The notes under the pieces: generated by a model
The model's database searches: none
What the model was told of the DNA's origin: nothing
The model's input: only the letters and a program-made list of their open reading frames with translations
In this document: positions 9,014 through 16,892 of the stretch, one piece after another
Layout of the letters: each line of letters starts with the position of its first letter
Numbering within the stretch: position 1 is the stretch's first letter
NCBI RefSeq assembly: GCF_900114455.1
Contig: NZ_FOTC01000001.1
Span: 1,017,058 to 1,081,057, forward strand
Reading direction: 5' to 3'
Length of the DNA: 64,000 nucleotides
From: Halogranum rubrum
Lineage (GTDB): Archaea > Halobacteriota > Halobacteria > Halobacteriales > Haloferacaceae
Position numbers and translations under genes: made by a program

Positions 9014-9412
9014 ATGGTCCACGACCGACTCCGCGACGGGAAGCGTGTCGCGCAACTGTTGGCGTCCGAACTCGAAGGCAACGGCGGCGCACTCGCATCG
9101 CTCGTCGTCAGCGACGCCGACCCCGACGTCGACCCGACCGACGACGGCGCGTTCGCCTACGCCGTCCGCGACGAGCGAGATGCCGAAGACGAACGTATCG
9201 CCGAGGTTTACGTCCAACAGGACCGCGCCCGCGTCGAGTTCCTCGTCGGCCAAGACGTCGCCGCCGACGTCGGCGAAGAACAGAACCTGCGCGTGCGCCC
9301 GAAGGCCGTTCGCCCGCCGCGGACGCTCGTGTTCGTCGAAGACGGCGCGCAGGTGAAGTGGATTCTCCCGGTGTTCGAGGCAGTCATGTCGGCAGCGCGT
9401 GACGACGAGTAG
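9014..9412 (+). CDS. Conserved-looking protein of unknown function
   Basis: A 132-residue acidic soluble protein with no signal peptide or membrane segment. I do not recognise the family. It has an N-terminal helix (LRDGKRVAQLLASELEG), several alternating strands (IAEVYVQQDRARVEFLVG) and a C-terminal VKWILPVFEAVMSAARD helix. Codon use is like its neighbours, which supports a real gene. It starts just after palindromic element A and precedes two small membrane proteins on the same strand. Confidence 0.65.
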   Translation: MVHDRLRDGKRVAQLLASELEGNGGALASLVVSDADPDVDPTDDGAFAYAVRDERDAEDERIAEVYVQQDRARVEFLVGQDVAADVGEEQNLRVRPKAVRPPRTLVFVEDGAQVKWILPVFEAVMSAARDDE

Positions 9413-9443
9413 TCTTTTGTTCTCTGGCGACCGCTCTCGATAT

Positions 9444-9680
9444 ATGCCCTCCGTCGTCGACGCTCTCCAGCATCCCGCCGCCAGTATCGCCATCGCCCTC
9501 GTCTTTCTCCTCCTCGTCGTCTCCGGTTTCGGCGTCTTTAGCCTGTTCAGTAGTCTCTTCCTCCTCGTCTACCTCGGCGTCGCCGCGTTCGTACTGTGGT
9601 TGCTCTGGCGAGGTGTCCGTGCGCTGGAACGTATCGCCGACGCGGCCGAAGCACAGTCGTACGAGGGGTTCGACGACTGA
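9444..9680 (+). CDS. Small membrane protein
   Basis: A 78-residue protein with two closely spaced hydrophobic segments (about residues 12-32 and 34-52), then a charged C-terminus LWRGVRALERIADAAEAQ. It is a paralogue of the next gene: both share the pattern LWLLWR-VRA-ERIADA-E after the second membrane segment. ATG 9444 is chosen; it follows the sequence CGATAT. Function unknown. Confidence 0.6.
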   Translation: MPSVVDALQHPAASIAIALVFLLLVVSGFGVFSLFSSLFLLVYLGVAAFVLWLLWRGVRALERIADAAEAQSYEGFDD

Positions 9681-9728
9681 GTTCTGTGCAGAGCAAGCTA
9701 CTTCGTCGCGCCAGCAGTCTGTTCGTAT

Positions 9729-9977
9729 ATGTCCTCGAAGACGAGTGTGTTCCCGCTCACACTGACCGAACGTCTCGTTCTCGTCGTGCTAGTCGTGGTC
9801 GTCGTCGGTGGTCTCGCCCTCTTGGTCAACATTCCCGGCACGGCGGCGCTTCTCTCGTTTCTCGTCTCGATTCTCCTTCTGTGGCTCCTCTGGCGACTCG
9901 TGCGGGCCACAGAGCGTATCGCCGACGCGACGGAGTCGCTCGCAGCGACCCGACCCGTCACTGACGACGAGGACTGA
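9729..9977 (+). CDS. Small membrane protein, paralogue of the preceding gene
   Basis: An 82-residue protein with two hydrophobic segments (about residues 15-32 and 38-56) and a charged tail LWRLVRATERIADATESL. The tail matches the upstream gene at most positions, which suggests a tandem duplication. It lies 48 bases after that gene and 51 bases before nurA. Function unknown. Confidence 0.6.
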   Translation: MSSKTSVFPLTLTERLVLVVLVVVVVGGLALLVNIPGTAALLSFLVSILLLWLLWRLVRATERIADATESLAATRPVTDDED

Positions 9978-10028
9978 AACCGACCGCCATCCCCACCCTT
10001 TTAGCCGCCCCGTCCCCCTCACCTCACA

Positions 10029-11267
10029 ATGACTCTCGACCCCGTCCACGTCGACGGCATCGCGCGACTGGCGAACGCCATCGCCGACGGCGTCGACGAC
10101 AGCGACCACGACGGTTTCGCCCAGACGGTCTGGTCCGACTGGCTCGACCCGTTGCATCGGAGCGGCAGGAAGGTCGTCGAACCACTCGGTGAGCAGCGGT
10201 TACAGGCGGCCGCCATCGACGACGTCGCGCTCGTGGAGACGCCGTTTCCGACGGTTCACGGCCTCGATTCGGGGACCATCAACCCGACGACGTTCAAGAA
10301 CGGCCTCGTTCTCGACGTCGCGCAGGCGGCGATGGCCTGCGTGCCGACGGACCTCGACTTACATCGCTCGCGGAGTCTCGTCGCGACAGTTCACTCCAAC
10401 GACGCCACCGCGCACTTCCCCGAAGACTGGATTCACTACGACGACGGCTACGGCCGTCGTCGCGTCCTCCACGCTCCCCGCGTCTCGCGGTTCGCCGAGG
10501 GCGTCGTCCACGCGCTCTCGCTCTATCTCGCCGAGAGCGAACACGCCCTGGTCCACGCCAACACCGTCGAGAATTTACTCCTGCTCGACGGGCCACTGTA
10601 CCCCAAAGAGCTCCTGAACTGGCAGGACCGCGACGCCGAACTGGGTGAACTCGCTCGGGAGGCCAAACCCCGGAGCATCGTCGAGAACTACGTCCGACTC
10701 GTCGAGACGTTCGTCGAGAAGGACGTTCCGCTCGCCGGGTTCATCAAGAATCCCTCGGCGAAACTCATCACACAGACCGTCCGTGACAAGGGGTCCGACG
10801 CCCCGTGGGCCAACGACACGGCACTGTTCACGCGACTCCTCGAACGCCGCGAGGAGGGTGAGCGACTGACCGACGACCTCACCTTCACCTCGTGGTTCGT
10901 CTCGCGCGGTGGTTCGGACCGGACGCTCGCCGAGGACGGCGACGCCCTCGGTGTGGAGCGAGAACTCGACCCCAAGCAGTACGAGGTGACGTTCTTCGTC
11001 GTCTACGACCCACGCCGTGACCTGCTCTACCGCGTCGAAGCGCCCTACGCGTTCACCAAAGACCCCGAGATTCGGCAGGCACTGACGACACAGGTGCTTC
11101 GCGACGTCGCCGTCGCTCGCGGCCCACCGGAAGCCATCGACAAAGCCGACGAACTCGCCCGCGTCGGCGTACGAGAGAAGACCGCACTGCGCCGAAAACT
11201 GGAAGACCACTTCGACACCGAGTCCATCAAGTCGTACGACGACGCTCGGTGGGGCGAAGAGTACTGA
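10029..11267 (+). CDS. nurA: DNA double-strand break repair nuclease NurA
   Basis: A 412-residue protein with a NurA nuclease domain. Seen: the metal-site opening VHGLDSGTINP at about residue 76, LLLLDGPLYPKELL in the middle, GFIKNPSAKLI, and the C-terminal FFVVYDPRRDLLYRVEAPYA. NurA is a 5'-3' nuclease that works with the HerA translocase on DNA ends during recombination repair. HerA is encoded at 14677. In many archaea the two genes are neighbours; here an accessory islet separates them. Confidence 0.85.
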   Translation: MTLDPVHVDGIARLANAIADGVDDSDHDGFAQTVWSDWLDPLHRSGRKVVEPLGEQRLQAAAIDDVALVETPFPTVHGLDSGTINPTTFKNGLVLDVAQAAMACVPTDLDLHRSRSLVATVHSNDATAHFPEDWIHYDDGYGRRRVLHAPRVSRFAEGVVHALSLYLAESEHALVHANTVENLLLLDGPLYPKELLNWQDRDAELGELAREAKPRSIVENYVRLVETFVEKDVPLAGFIKNPSAKLITQTVRDKGSDAPWANDTALFTRLLERREEGERLTDDLTFTSWFVSRGGSDRTLAEDGDALGVERELDPKQYEVTFFVVYDPRRDLLYRVEAPYAFTKDPEIRQALTTQVLRDVAVARGPPEAIDKADELARVGVREKTALRRKLEDHFDTESIKSYDDARWGEEY

Positions 11268-11342
11268 GAGAGTCGCAGAAGAGTTCAGACGTTCAGTGCG
11301 TGTAGTGTCTGTTTGTTGCCAGGATCATCGTGCTGAATAGAG

Positions 11343-11560
11343 GGCTCTGTAGCTTCGCTAGACTGCGGCCAATTTGGCTATATTTCAGCCGATGTTCTCA
11401 CAGTAAATCTCGTGAATCTTTTGCCAGTACCGACCGTTCGTTCCTTTGTTTTTCGCACAAACCGAGAGACTCCGGTTGATTTGACGAACGAGTCTCTCTA
11501 CTGACTGTTTTGGGCCCACTTTCCACCAATTGCAGCGCAGTCTAGCGAAGCTACAGAGCC
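11343..11560. mobile_element. MITE-like element with 25-bp terminal inverted repeats
   Basis: A 218-bp element bounded by perfect 25-bp inverted repeats, 11343-11367 and 11536-11560, beginning GGCTCTGTAGCTTCG. It is flanked on both sides by the 8-bp direct repeat GAATAGAG (11335-11342 and 11561-11568), a target-site duplication. It is too short for a transposase, so it must have been moved in trans. An 8-bp duplication with ends starting GGCTCTG is compatible with IS6-type elements, but that assignment is an inference. It sits inside one copy of the islet's repeated motif. Confidence 0.8.
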
Positions 11561-11626
11561 GAATAGAGGACACAAGTCGACCAGAGATTTCGTCCAGCAA
11601 AGAACCTCAATCGTCGTCGGCAGTGT

Positions 11627-11890
11627 ACGCTCCACCACGACGCTTGATTCGAGCAACAACCATCCGTTGTTCGGATTGACGGAAGGTCACAGCTAAACGG
11701 ACTCACCGATACGTACCTTCCTGTGCGGACTGTTCTGGAGCGGTTCGCCATAGTCCGGTGGATCTCGCCACGGCGAGTCGATGATCTCGTCGAGTTTGTT
11801 CAGTATCCGCTCTTGCTCAGATGGAGAAAGAGCCGAAAGGCCGTCCTGTGCTGTTGATGTGAGTTCCCACGTCCAGTCCCCCTCACTCAT
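11627..11890 (-). pseudogene. RelE/ParE-type toxin, frameshifted
   Basis: A RelE-superfamily toxin gene downstream of an RHH antitoxin. The intact N-terminal part reads ELTSTAQDGLSALSPSEQER and later HRKVRIGES, then a stop follows. Adding one base near 11698-11701 (minus strand, GAGT-CCG) restores the expected end EYRLAVTFRQSEQRMVVAR and IKRRGGAYTADDD up to a stop at 11627. So the toxin has a single-base deletion and lacks its catalytic C-terminal strands. ATG 11890 overlaps the antitoxin stop by 8 bases. A sequencing error is the alternative. Confidence 0.75.
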
Positions 11891-12167
11891 CGCTGTCCGT
11901 TCCGAACTGCTCGCGGGCATCGTCGGCACTCATCGTCCGTCCTTCACGAATGTCCTCCTCTGCTTGGAGGAGAGCGATGAGTTCATCACGGTCGAACGTC
12001 GGGAATTCGGTTGCGTCCCGGAGGGTGTAGCGGATGAATTCGCTTCGGCTGTTGAACCCACGTCCTTGCCATGTGCTGTCTATTTTGTCGAGAAACGACT
12101 GTGTGACTTTGAAATTCACCGTGACGATTTCGTCATCACCGTTTGACCCCGTGGTTGCTTCAGACAT
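11883..12167 (-). CDS. Ribbon-helix-helix antitoxin
   Basis: A 94-residue protein with an N-terminal ribbon-helix-helix DNA-binding fold: strand IVTVNFKVTQSF, then LDKIDSTWQGRGFNSRSEFI and RYTLRDA. The acidic C-terminal half should wrap the toxin. In RHH antitoxins the dimer represses its own promoter. It is the first gene of a pair with the RelE-type toxin (8-base overlap). TTTAGTA at about 12192 is a possible TATA box. Because the toxin is broken, the antitoxin may now be an orphan. Confidence 0.8.
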   Translation of the reverse strand: MSEATTGSNGDDEIVTVNFKVTQSFLDKIDSTWQGRGFNSRSEFIRYTLRDATEFPTFDRDELIALLQAEEDIREGRTMSADDAREQFGTDSDE

Positions 12168-12385
12168 ACGCCAGTATTACGACTGTCTTACTAAATCTAT
12201 TTCGGCGGGTTGCTATCTGCTGTATACACCTCTGAGTGTTGCACGCCACTAGTGACAGAGCCTGAGTAGATTTCTGTGGTCGTGCTGAATACAGAGCGCA
12301 TATCTTGCAGGAGATAATACGCGAATCAAACGTTCCAGAGTGTTGTAAACGAAATGACTTTCGTATTAGATGACTGGAATTTTGT

Positions 12386-12856
12386 ATGCCCTCCAGACGA
12401 AAAGTACTGGCTGCCGTCGGTAGCGCAGCCGTTGCCGGGATGGCCGGTTGTAGCGGTTCGGGATCGGGTGGTTCCGACACGGTTGATTGTCACACGAGCG
12501 CCCTTGCTCGCGGAGATGGGGACATTCTCGACAACGGTGCTCGCGGTACGGTTGAGGACGGAAACGTGAGGCTTGCAGTTCCACTGTCCGTTGATGATGT
12601 CCGAGAAAACGATGTCGACAGACTCGAAGTGTACGATGCAGCGGATGAGTTGGCGTACACGATTCCAGTATCGGCAGACGACGCCGGAGTAATGGCGAAC
12701 AAAGTCGGCGTCAACGAAGGACAGCTCCTGTACGAGCAATCTCTCGGTCATCGACCATTCCACGGTCGATATCGGATCGTCGCATTGAACACATCAGACG
12801 AAACCGTCGACTTCGTCACAGTTGAGTTCAACTGCTTCTCTGACGTTAGCGATTGA
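12386..12856 (+). CDS. Tat-exported lipoprotein of unknown function
   Basis: A 156-residue protein with an N-terminal twin-arginine signal (SRRKVLAAVGSAAVAGMAGC). The cysteine at residue 22 fits a haloarchaeal lipobox, so it should be lipid-anchored on the outer face of the membrane. The mature part is a beta-rich domain (VRLAVPLSVDDV, LAYTIPVSADD, YRIVALNTSDETVDF) with three further cysteines. I do not recognise a family. The gene is in the islet between the two toxin-antitoxin loci, with a TATA-like TTTCGTATTA about 25 bases upstream. Confidence 0.7.
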   Translation: MPSRRKVLAAVGSAAVAGMAGCSGSGSGGSDTVDCHTSALARGDGDILDNGARGTVEDGNVRLAVPLSVDDVRENDVDRLEVYDAADELAYTIPVSADDAGVMANKVGVNEGQLLYEQSLGHRPFHGRYRIVALNTSDETVDFVTVEFNCFSDVSD

Positions 12857-13007
12857 GAATAATCGTGATTCTATGCACCGGCACGTGATTTCTTCGTAGA
12901 TAACGAGCCAAGATATCAATAACGACCTGCTGCATACACCCTCTACGTTCAGCACACGATATCTAACAACAGTTAGAGAGGTTGCATCAGAAATTCGCCC
13001 GTACTGC

Positions 13008-13400
13008 TCAATCGATTAGTTCTTCGGGTGCAACACCACCGTGATCAAGCAACTCTCCGTCGAAGGTAACCATGGTCGCATCAACATCGTTCGCTAATGC
13101 GAGCAGCACACAATCCATTGTATAGAGGAGATTGTCTCGTTGTAATTCATACGCCGCAATCTGGTCGCTGATTTCGGGCGCGTAAATATCCACGCTACTG
13201 TAGATGTCCGACAACACCGCCTCGACGCGATCTTGCTCAACGCGCTTCTTCTTCGTCATTACTGACCGGATTTCCATGAGATTTAGAATGGATGTACAGA
13301 AATCGTGATCTTCGTTGAGCAACTGTGTCGCAATCTCACCACGACCCGGTTCATCAGTCAAACTAGCGATGAAGACGTTTGTATCGACGAAGACCTTCAT
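13008..13400 (-). CDS. PIN-domain toxin (VapC-like ribonuclease)
   Basis: A 130-residue PIN-domain protein. Seen: the acidic quartet D6 in VFVDTNVF, E43 in NLMEIRS, D96 in YTMDCVLLALA and D114 in VTFDGELL, the arrangement of Mg-dependent RNases of the VapC family. The length is typical. It overlaps a 50-codon gene upstream by 4 bases (ATGA), as in VapBC pairs. All four acidic residues are present, so unlike the RelE toxin nearby this one looks functional. Confidence 0.8.
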   Translation of the reverse strand: MKVFVDTNVFIASLTDEPGRGEIATQLLNEDHDFCTSILNLMEIRSVMTKKKRVEQDRVEAVLSDIYSSVDIYAPEISDQIAAYELQRDNLLYTMDCVLLALANDVDATMVTFDGELLDHGGVAPEELID

Positions 13401-13549
13401 TCTCGTTTTCGTTCGTCACGTACTGCTTCGACCGAGTCAACGTCTACGTCCGCAAGTCGGCCTGAAAGCAGATCCCCGAGTCGTGGCCGAGGTTGGTCGT
13501 CATCCGACGACTCATCAGTCCAATTCGGTGGTGTTGCGTAGCTACCCAT
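13397..13549 (-). CDS. Small putative antitoxin of the PIN toxin (50 aa)
   Basis: A 50-residue acidic protein starting ATG 13547-13549 (minus strand); its stop overlaps the PIN start as ATGA. The sequence begins MGSYATPPNWTDESSDDDQ and ends SVEAVRDERKRE. It has no visible DNA-binding fold, only a short helix-prone stretch (RLGDLLSGRLADV) that could bind and cover the toxin active site. The call rests on position, overlap and charge, not on family recognition. Confidence 0.6.
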   Translation of the reverse strand: MGSYATPPNWTDESSDDDQPRPRLGDLLSGRLADVDVDSVEAVRDERKRE

Positions 13550-13750
13550 TATCGGGAATTGCAGACGTGCGTGTAAATCGCTTTCTCTGTCCGGGAATTC
13601 GTTCCACCAGTCACATCAAGACTGACATCTGTCTGCTGAACTCACCCTCTGAGTGTTGCACACGACTTCTGACAGCGTTCGGTGAGTTTTCTGTTCTGTG
13701 CTCACTCGCACTAGAGTAAAATTAAGTAGATTCAAAGGCCACTGTGTCAC

Positions 13751-13951
13751 ATGAGTTGGGAGTCAGCCACACGTACAGCACTTATCGGAATGCTTGTCGT
13801 TGGTGTTGCTGTCGTCGTTGTGCTTCTTCCTGTCGAGTTCCTACTGGAACCAAGGATCATTTCGGGAAATCTCCCTGCCGTCGCAGGCGTCGTTACAGGC
13901 TTTACCCTGTCGATCTTTGGGAAATCCATTCTCTCAGAGTTGCGTGACTGA
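13751..13951 (+). CDS. Small membrane protein
   Basis: A 66-residue protein with two hydrophobic segments (about residues 8-29 and 40-58) and a short charged end GKSILSELRD. No family recognised. An AT-rich AAAATTAAG at about 13718-13726 lies about 25-33 bases upstream and could be its TATA box for a leaderless transcript. It is in the accessory islet. Confidence 0.5.
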   Translation: MSWESATRTALIGMLVVGVAVVVVLLPVEFLLEPRIISGNLPAVAGVVTGFTLSIFGKSILSELRD

Positions 13952-14245
13952 GACGCGGAGTACCCGTCGTCGTTAGCTACCTCACACATCATACCGTTGG
14001 ACTGTGTCGGGAACTTGGCAAACGTCAATGCTACCAATTGTCTGTGTGAGAGCGTGTGACCAAAACCTGTCGTCAAGTCAAACAACTCTTTCTGACCTTA
14101 GCACGGTGAAACGAGTAATTGCCTGACCGACTCACCCTCTATATCCAGCACGCCAGTTCTGTCAGGTTATATACTTGTGGTGTTGGAAAGTACAAACGGT
14201 TCCACTAATTACCACGAAAACGAGCGATGAACGCAACTAACCCGA

Positions 14246-14590
14246 TTACGTCGGCGTCCCCGGCTTTTGCTTGATGACCTCGATGTCGACGTCGTCCTCC
14301 GGGACGCCGATACGGGCGAACTGCGTGCGGATGTGTTCTTTCGCCGCCTTCAGCGCGTTCTCTTTCGTCTCGAACCCGCGCGGCATCGGTGTGTCGAAGG
14401 CGACGCGGATGTCGCGGCCGTCTATCTCCATCGGGGACCCGCCGCTCTCGACTTCGTAGAACTCGTCGCAGACCCAGACGTACGGCGCGTCCTCGTCGGG
14501 CGCACCTTTGTACGACGGCGCTTCCTCACCGCGCTCGAAGACCGTCCCGGTGAGCGCCGTGCCGCCGCCGTGACCGCGAACTAACAACAT
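14246..14590 (-). CDS. Conserved haloarchaeal protein of unknown function
   Basis: A 114-residue soluble protein, divergent from herA. Seen: MLLVRGHGGGTALTGTVFER, then APYVWVCDEFYEVESGG, then a helix and the KEHIRTQFARIGVPEDDVD segment. Such proteins occur beside herA in haloarchaea (possibly DUF7113, from memory). The N-terminus is set at ATG 14590, since upstream in-frame codons are arginine-rich and unlike a protein start. Function unknown. Confidence 0.7.
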   Translation of the reverse strand: MLLVRGHGGGTALTGTVFERGEEAPSYKGAPDEDAPYVWVCDEFYEVESGGSPMEIDGRDIRVAFDTPMPRGFETKENALKAAKEHIRTQFARIGVPEDDVDIEVIKQKPGTPT

Positions 14591-14676
14591 GTCCTCTCCT
14601 TTGCGGCCGAGACGTAAAAGACGTGTGCGGCGGCGCAGATTCGTGACCGTTCGTGTACGCGAGGGAAAGGCCCTTG

Positions 14677-16557
14677 ATGAGCGACTCCGTGCCCCACCAC
14701 ATGACACTCGAAGATTTCACCGAGCCTTCGTCGGAAGAGACGAGGTCCGACGAGGACGTTGGTGGCGGGAGCGGTGGCGGCGGCGAGACCGCTGAATCCG
14801 GTGAGGAAACCACCTCGCAGGCGAGCCACGCGCCCGACGAGACGAGCGACAGTTTCGAGCGGTTCGCCGCCGAGGCGGCTGGACAGGACCGCGGTATCGG
14901 CACCGTCTCCGTCTCACAGGGACTCCGCGTCGCCGAAGACGGCGAGGAGACCGAACTCCGCGCGTTCGTCACGACCGGTAACCGCGAGTCGGTTCGTCTC
15001 GGGAAGTACCTCCTCGTCCCGTATCCGGACGACGAGACGCTGTTCTGTCGAATCACGTCGCTCGAATACGCCCAAGAGTTCCAGACCGACGACGCGACGG
15101 AGATTCACGCCCGCCGCGCCATGCGGCAGGACGACTTCGAGGAACGCGACTACAAGTTCATGGCGTCGCTGGAACCCGTCGCGGTGCTCTACCGCGAAGG
15201 TGGCGAGTTGAAGCGACGGATGACCGACCGCGTCCCCAAACCGGGGTCCGTCATCGCCGAAGCGACCGACAGCGAGCAGATAAAGACGGGGCTGAAGATT
15301 CCCGAAGAGGGTGTGTTCCTCGGCCACCTCTCGGTCGGTGGCGAGAAAGTTCGGACCGCCGCCGAACCGCCGACTATCGACTACCGGTTGAAAGACGACT
15401 ACCGCGACGGCGACCCACTCGTCTTCCGACACACGCTCGTCGCCGGTGGCACCGGGTCGGGGAAGACCCACGGGTCAAAGAACATCCTCCGGCAGTATCT
15501 GACCGAGGAGCGCACGTACGCGATGGACGACGGCCGCGAAGTCCAGACCGCCGTCGTCCAGTTCGACCCGCAGGACGAGTACGCCCAGATGCACGACGGC
15601 AACCCGGACCTCGATGCAGATTTCGCCCGACGCCTCGAACGCGAGGGCGTCGCCTACGGCGGCCACGACGACACCGTGGCGATGGTGCCCGAAGTCGACA
15701 AGTCGACCTACCCCGGCACGGGCCACCGCGCCGAACAAGTCTCTTTCACCATCCCCTTCTCGATGGTCAAGCGCCGTCCGTGGCTGGTCGCCGGTGCGAG
15801 CCTGAACGACAACCAGTACAACGCGCTGACGCTCCTCTTGGACCGCTTCTTCCGCGATTACGGTGACTCGGGGACGTACCGGCAATTCGTGAACTTCCTC
15901 GACGACCCCGCCCTCAGAGAGGAACTTGACGAGTCCGGCCGAGTTCACGAGGCGACGTTCGACGCCGTGATGCGGAAGACCCGGACGAAGGCCGCGAATC
16001 AGGTGTTCGACCAGGACGCTCGCCCAATCACGGAACTCGTCCACGACCTCGTCCGTCCCGGCGGTCTCTCGGTCGTCCCGACCTACCACATCAACAACTC
16101 TCGGGCCACGGAAATCGTCGTCCTCGCGGTGTCGAGTCTCCTCATCGACGAGAAACTCTCGAACAGCCCACAACACGACCGCATCAAGGAGACGCCGCTC
16201 GTCGTCGGGATGGACGAGGCGCACAACTTCCTGACCGACGCCGACAGCGTGCAGGCCCGGAAGGTCATCTCGAAGTTCACCGAGGCGGCGAAACAGGGCC
16301 GAAAGGAACGTCTCGGACTCTTTCTCATCACGCAGGACCCCCAAGACATCGCCGAACCGGTGTTCAAGCAGGTGAACACGAAGGTCATCCTCAACCTCGG
16401 CGACGAGGACGCCATCAAGTCGGTCAACATCCCGCAGAAGTTGGCGAACAAGGTGCCCTACATGGAGAAGGGCCAGATGGTCGTCTACTCGCCCGATAAC
16501 TCCGAACCGGTGGAGTTGATTGGGCTGTCGAAGTGTCTAACCCGACACGGCGAGTGA
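14677..16557 (+). CDS. herA: HerA-type DNA translocase/helicase
   Basis: A 626-residue ATPase of the HerA/FtsK superfamily. Seen: Walker A GGTGSGKT at residues 257-264, Walker B VVGMDEAH with D513/E514, and LFLITQDPQDIAEPVFKQ (sensor region). An acidic, glycine-rich N-terminal tail of about 65 residues precedes the barrel-like domain. HerA forms a hexameric ring that moves along DNA and, with NurA (10029), resects broken ends. ATG 14677 is used; ATG 14701 is also possible. The last codons and stop lie inside a repeat array (16535-16860). Confidence 0.9.
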   Translation: MSDSVPHHMTLEDFTEPSSEETRSDEDVGGGSGGGGETAESGEETTSQASHAPDETSDSFERFAAEAAGQDRGIGTVSVSQGLRVAEDGEETELRAFVTTGNRESVRLGKYLLVPYPDDETLFCRITSLEYAQEFQTDDATEIHARRAMRQDDFEERDYKFMASLEPVAVLYREGGELKRRMTDRVPKPGSVIAEATDSEQIKTGLKIPEEGVFLGHLSVGGEKVRTAAEPPTIDYRLKDDYRDGDPLVFRHTLVAGGTGSGKTHGSKNILRQYLTEERTYAMDDGREVQTAVVQFDPQDEYAQMHDGNPDLDADFARRLEREGVAYGGHDDTVAMVPEVDKSTYPGTGHRAEQVSFTIPFSMVKRRPWLVAGASLNDNQYNALTLLLDRFFRDYGDSGTYRQFVNFLDDPALREELDESGRVHEATFDAVMRKTRTKAANQVFDQDARPITELVHDLVRPGGLSVVPTYHINNSRATEIVVLAVSSLLIDEKLSNSPQHDRIKETPLVVGMDEAHNFLTDADSVQARKVISKFTEAAKQGRKERLGLFLITQDPQDIAEPVFKQVNTKVILNLGDEDAIKSVNIPQKLANKVPYMEKGQMVVYSPDNSEPVELIGLSKCLTRHGE

Positions 16558-16860
16558 GCAGTCGCGGCGCTCGTCGCCGCGACAAACGAACCAGCCGTGG
16601 CGGTGTTCTGACTACCCACGGTGAGTAGCACCGTGGCGCTCGTCGCCACGGAATTTCCAGCCGTGCCGATATGCTCGACCCGACACGGTGAGTGACCCTG
16701 ACGCGGCGCGCGAAGCCAGCCGCGGCAGTGGTGAGCGACCGCGGCGCTCGTCGCCGCGACGACCGAATCAGCCGTGGCGGTGTTCTGACTAACCCACAGC
16801 GAGTGACCCTGACGCGACACACGGAGTCAGTCGCGGCAGTGGTGAGCAACACGGGCACCA
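16535..16860. repeat. Tandem array of hairpin-forming repeats between herA and the next gene
   Basis: Six degenerate units start near 16535, 16609, 16675, 16732, 16786 and 16843, with spacing 54-74 bases. Each opens with a TGACTAACCCACGGCGAGTGA-like phrase, often shortened. Several carry a hairpin with loop CTCGT: 16561-16583, 16631-16651 and 16740-16758. The middle one has CGTGGCG/CGCCACG where the others have CGCGGCG/CGCCGCG. Two other units have stems GCGGC/GCCGC (16704 on) and GCGAC/GTCGC (16813 on). The stop codon of herA lies in the first unit. The function is unknown. Confidence 0.75.
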
Positions 16861-16892
16861 TCGCTATCACGTCGGGTTCCGAAGTGAAGTCG

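Larger units (their letters stand above)
11329..14152. repeat. Six copies of a degenerate CTCT-N4-TTCAGCACG motif across the islet
   Basis: The islet carries six related short repeats. On the plus strand they lie at 12230-12245, 12941-12956, 13647-13664 and 14137-14152; on the minus strand at 11329-11342 and 12281-12296. A typical copy reads CACCCTCTACGTTCAGCAC. The plus-strand copies extend further, with CTGCTG-like bases before and a TTCTGACAG-like tail after. They lie between genes and mark the seams of the mosaic. Their nature (element ends, insertion target or regulatory site) is unknown. Confidence 0.5.

Noticed and set aside
11385-11600. A 71-codon frame inside the MITE, as a transposase remnant
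   Set aside because: It runs past the element end, shows no DDE or HTH signature, and most likely reflects chance.
16485-16820. A minus-strand frame with a repeated peptide in the hairpin array
   Set aside because: The peptide repeat (SQNTATA...) only reflects the DNA repeats; codon use and composition are not protein-like, and the stem covariation fits structure better.
16692-16892. N-terminal extension of the dehydrogenase through the array
   Set aside because: The extra 67 codons are arginine-rich, repeat-derived and have no counterpart in the family; ATG 16893 gives the normal start.
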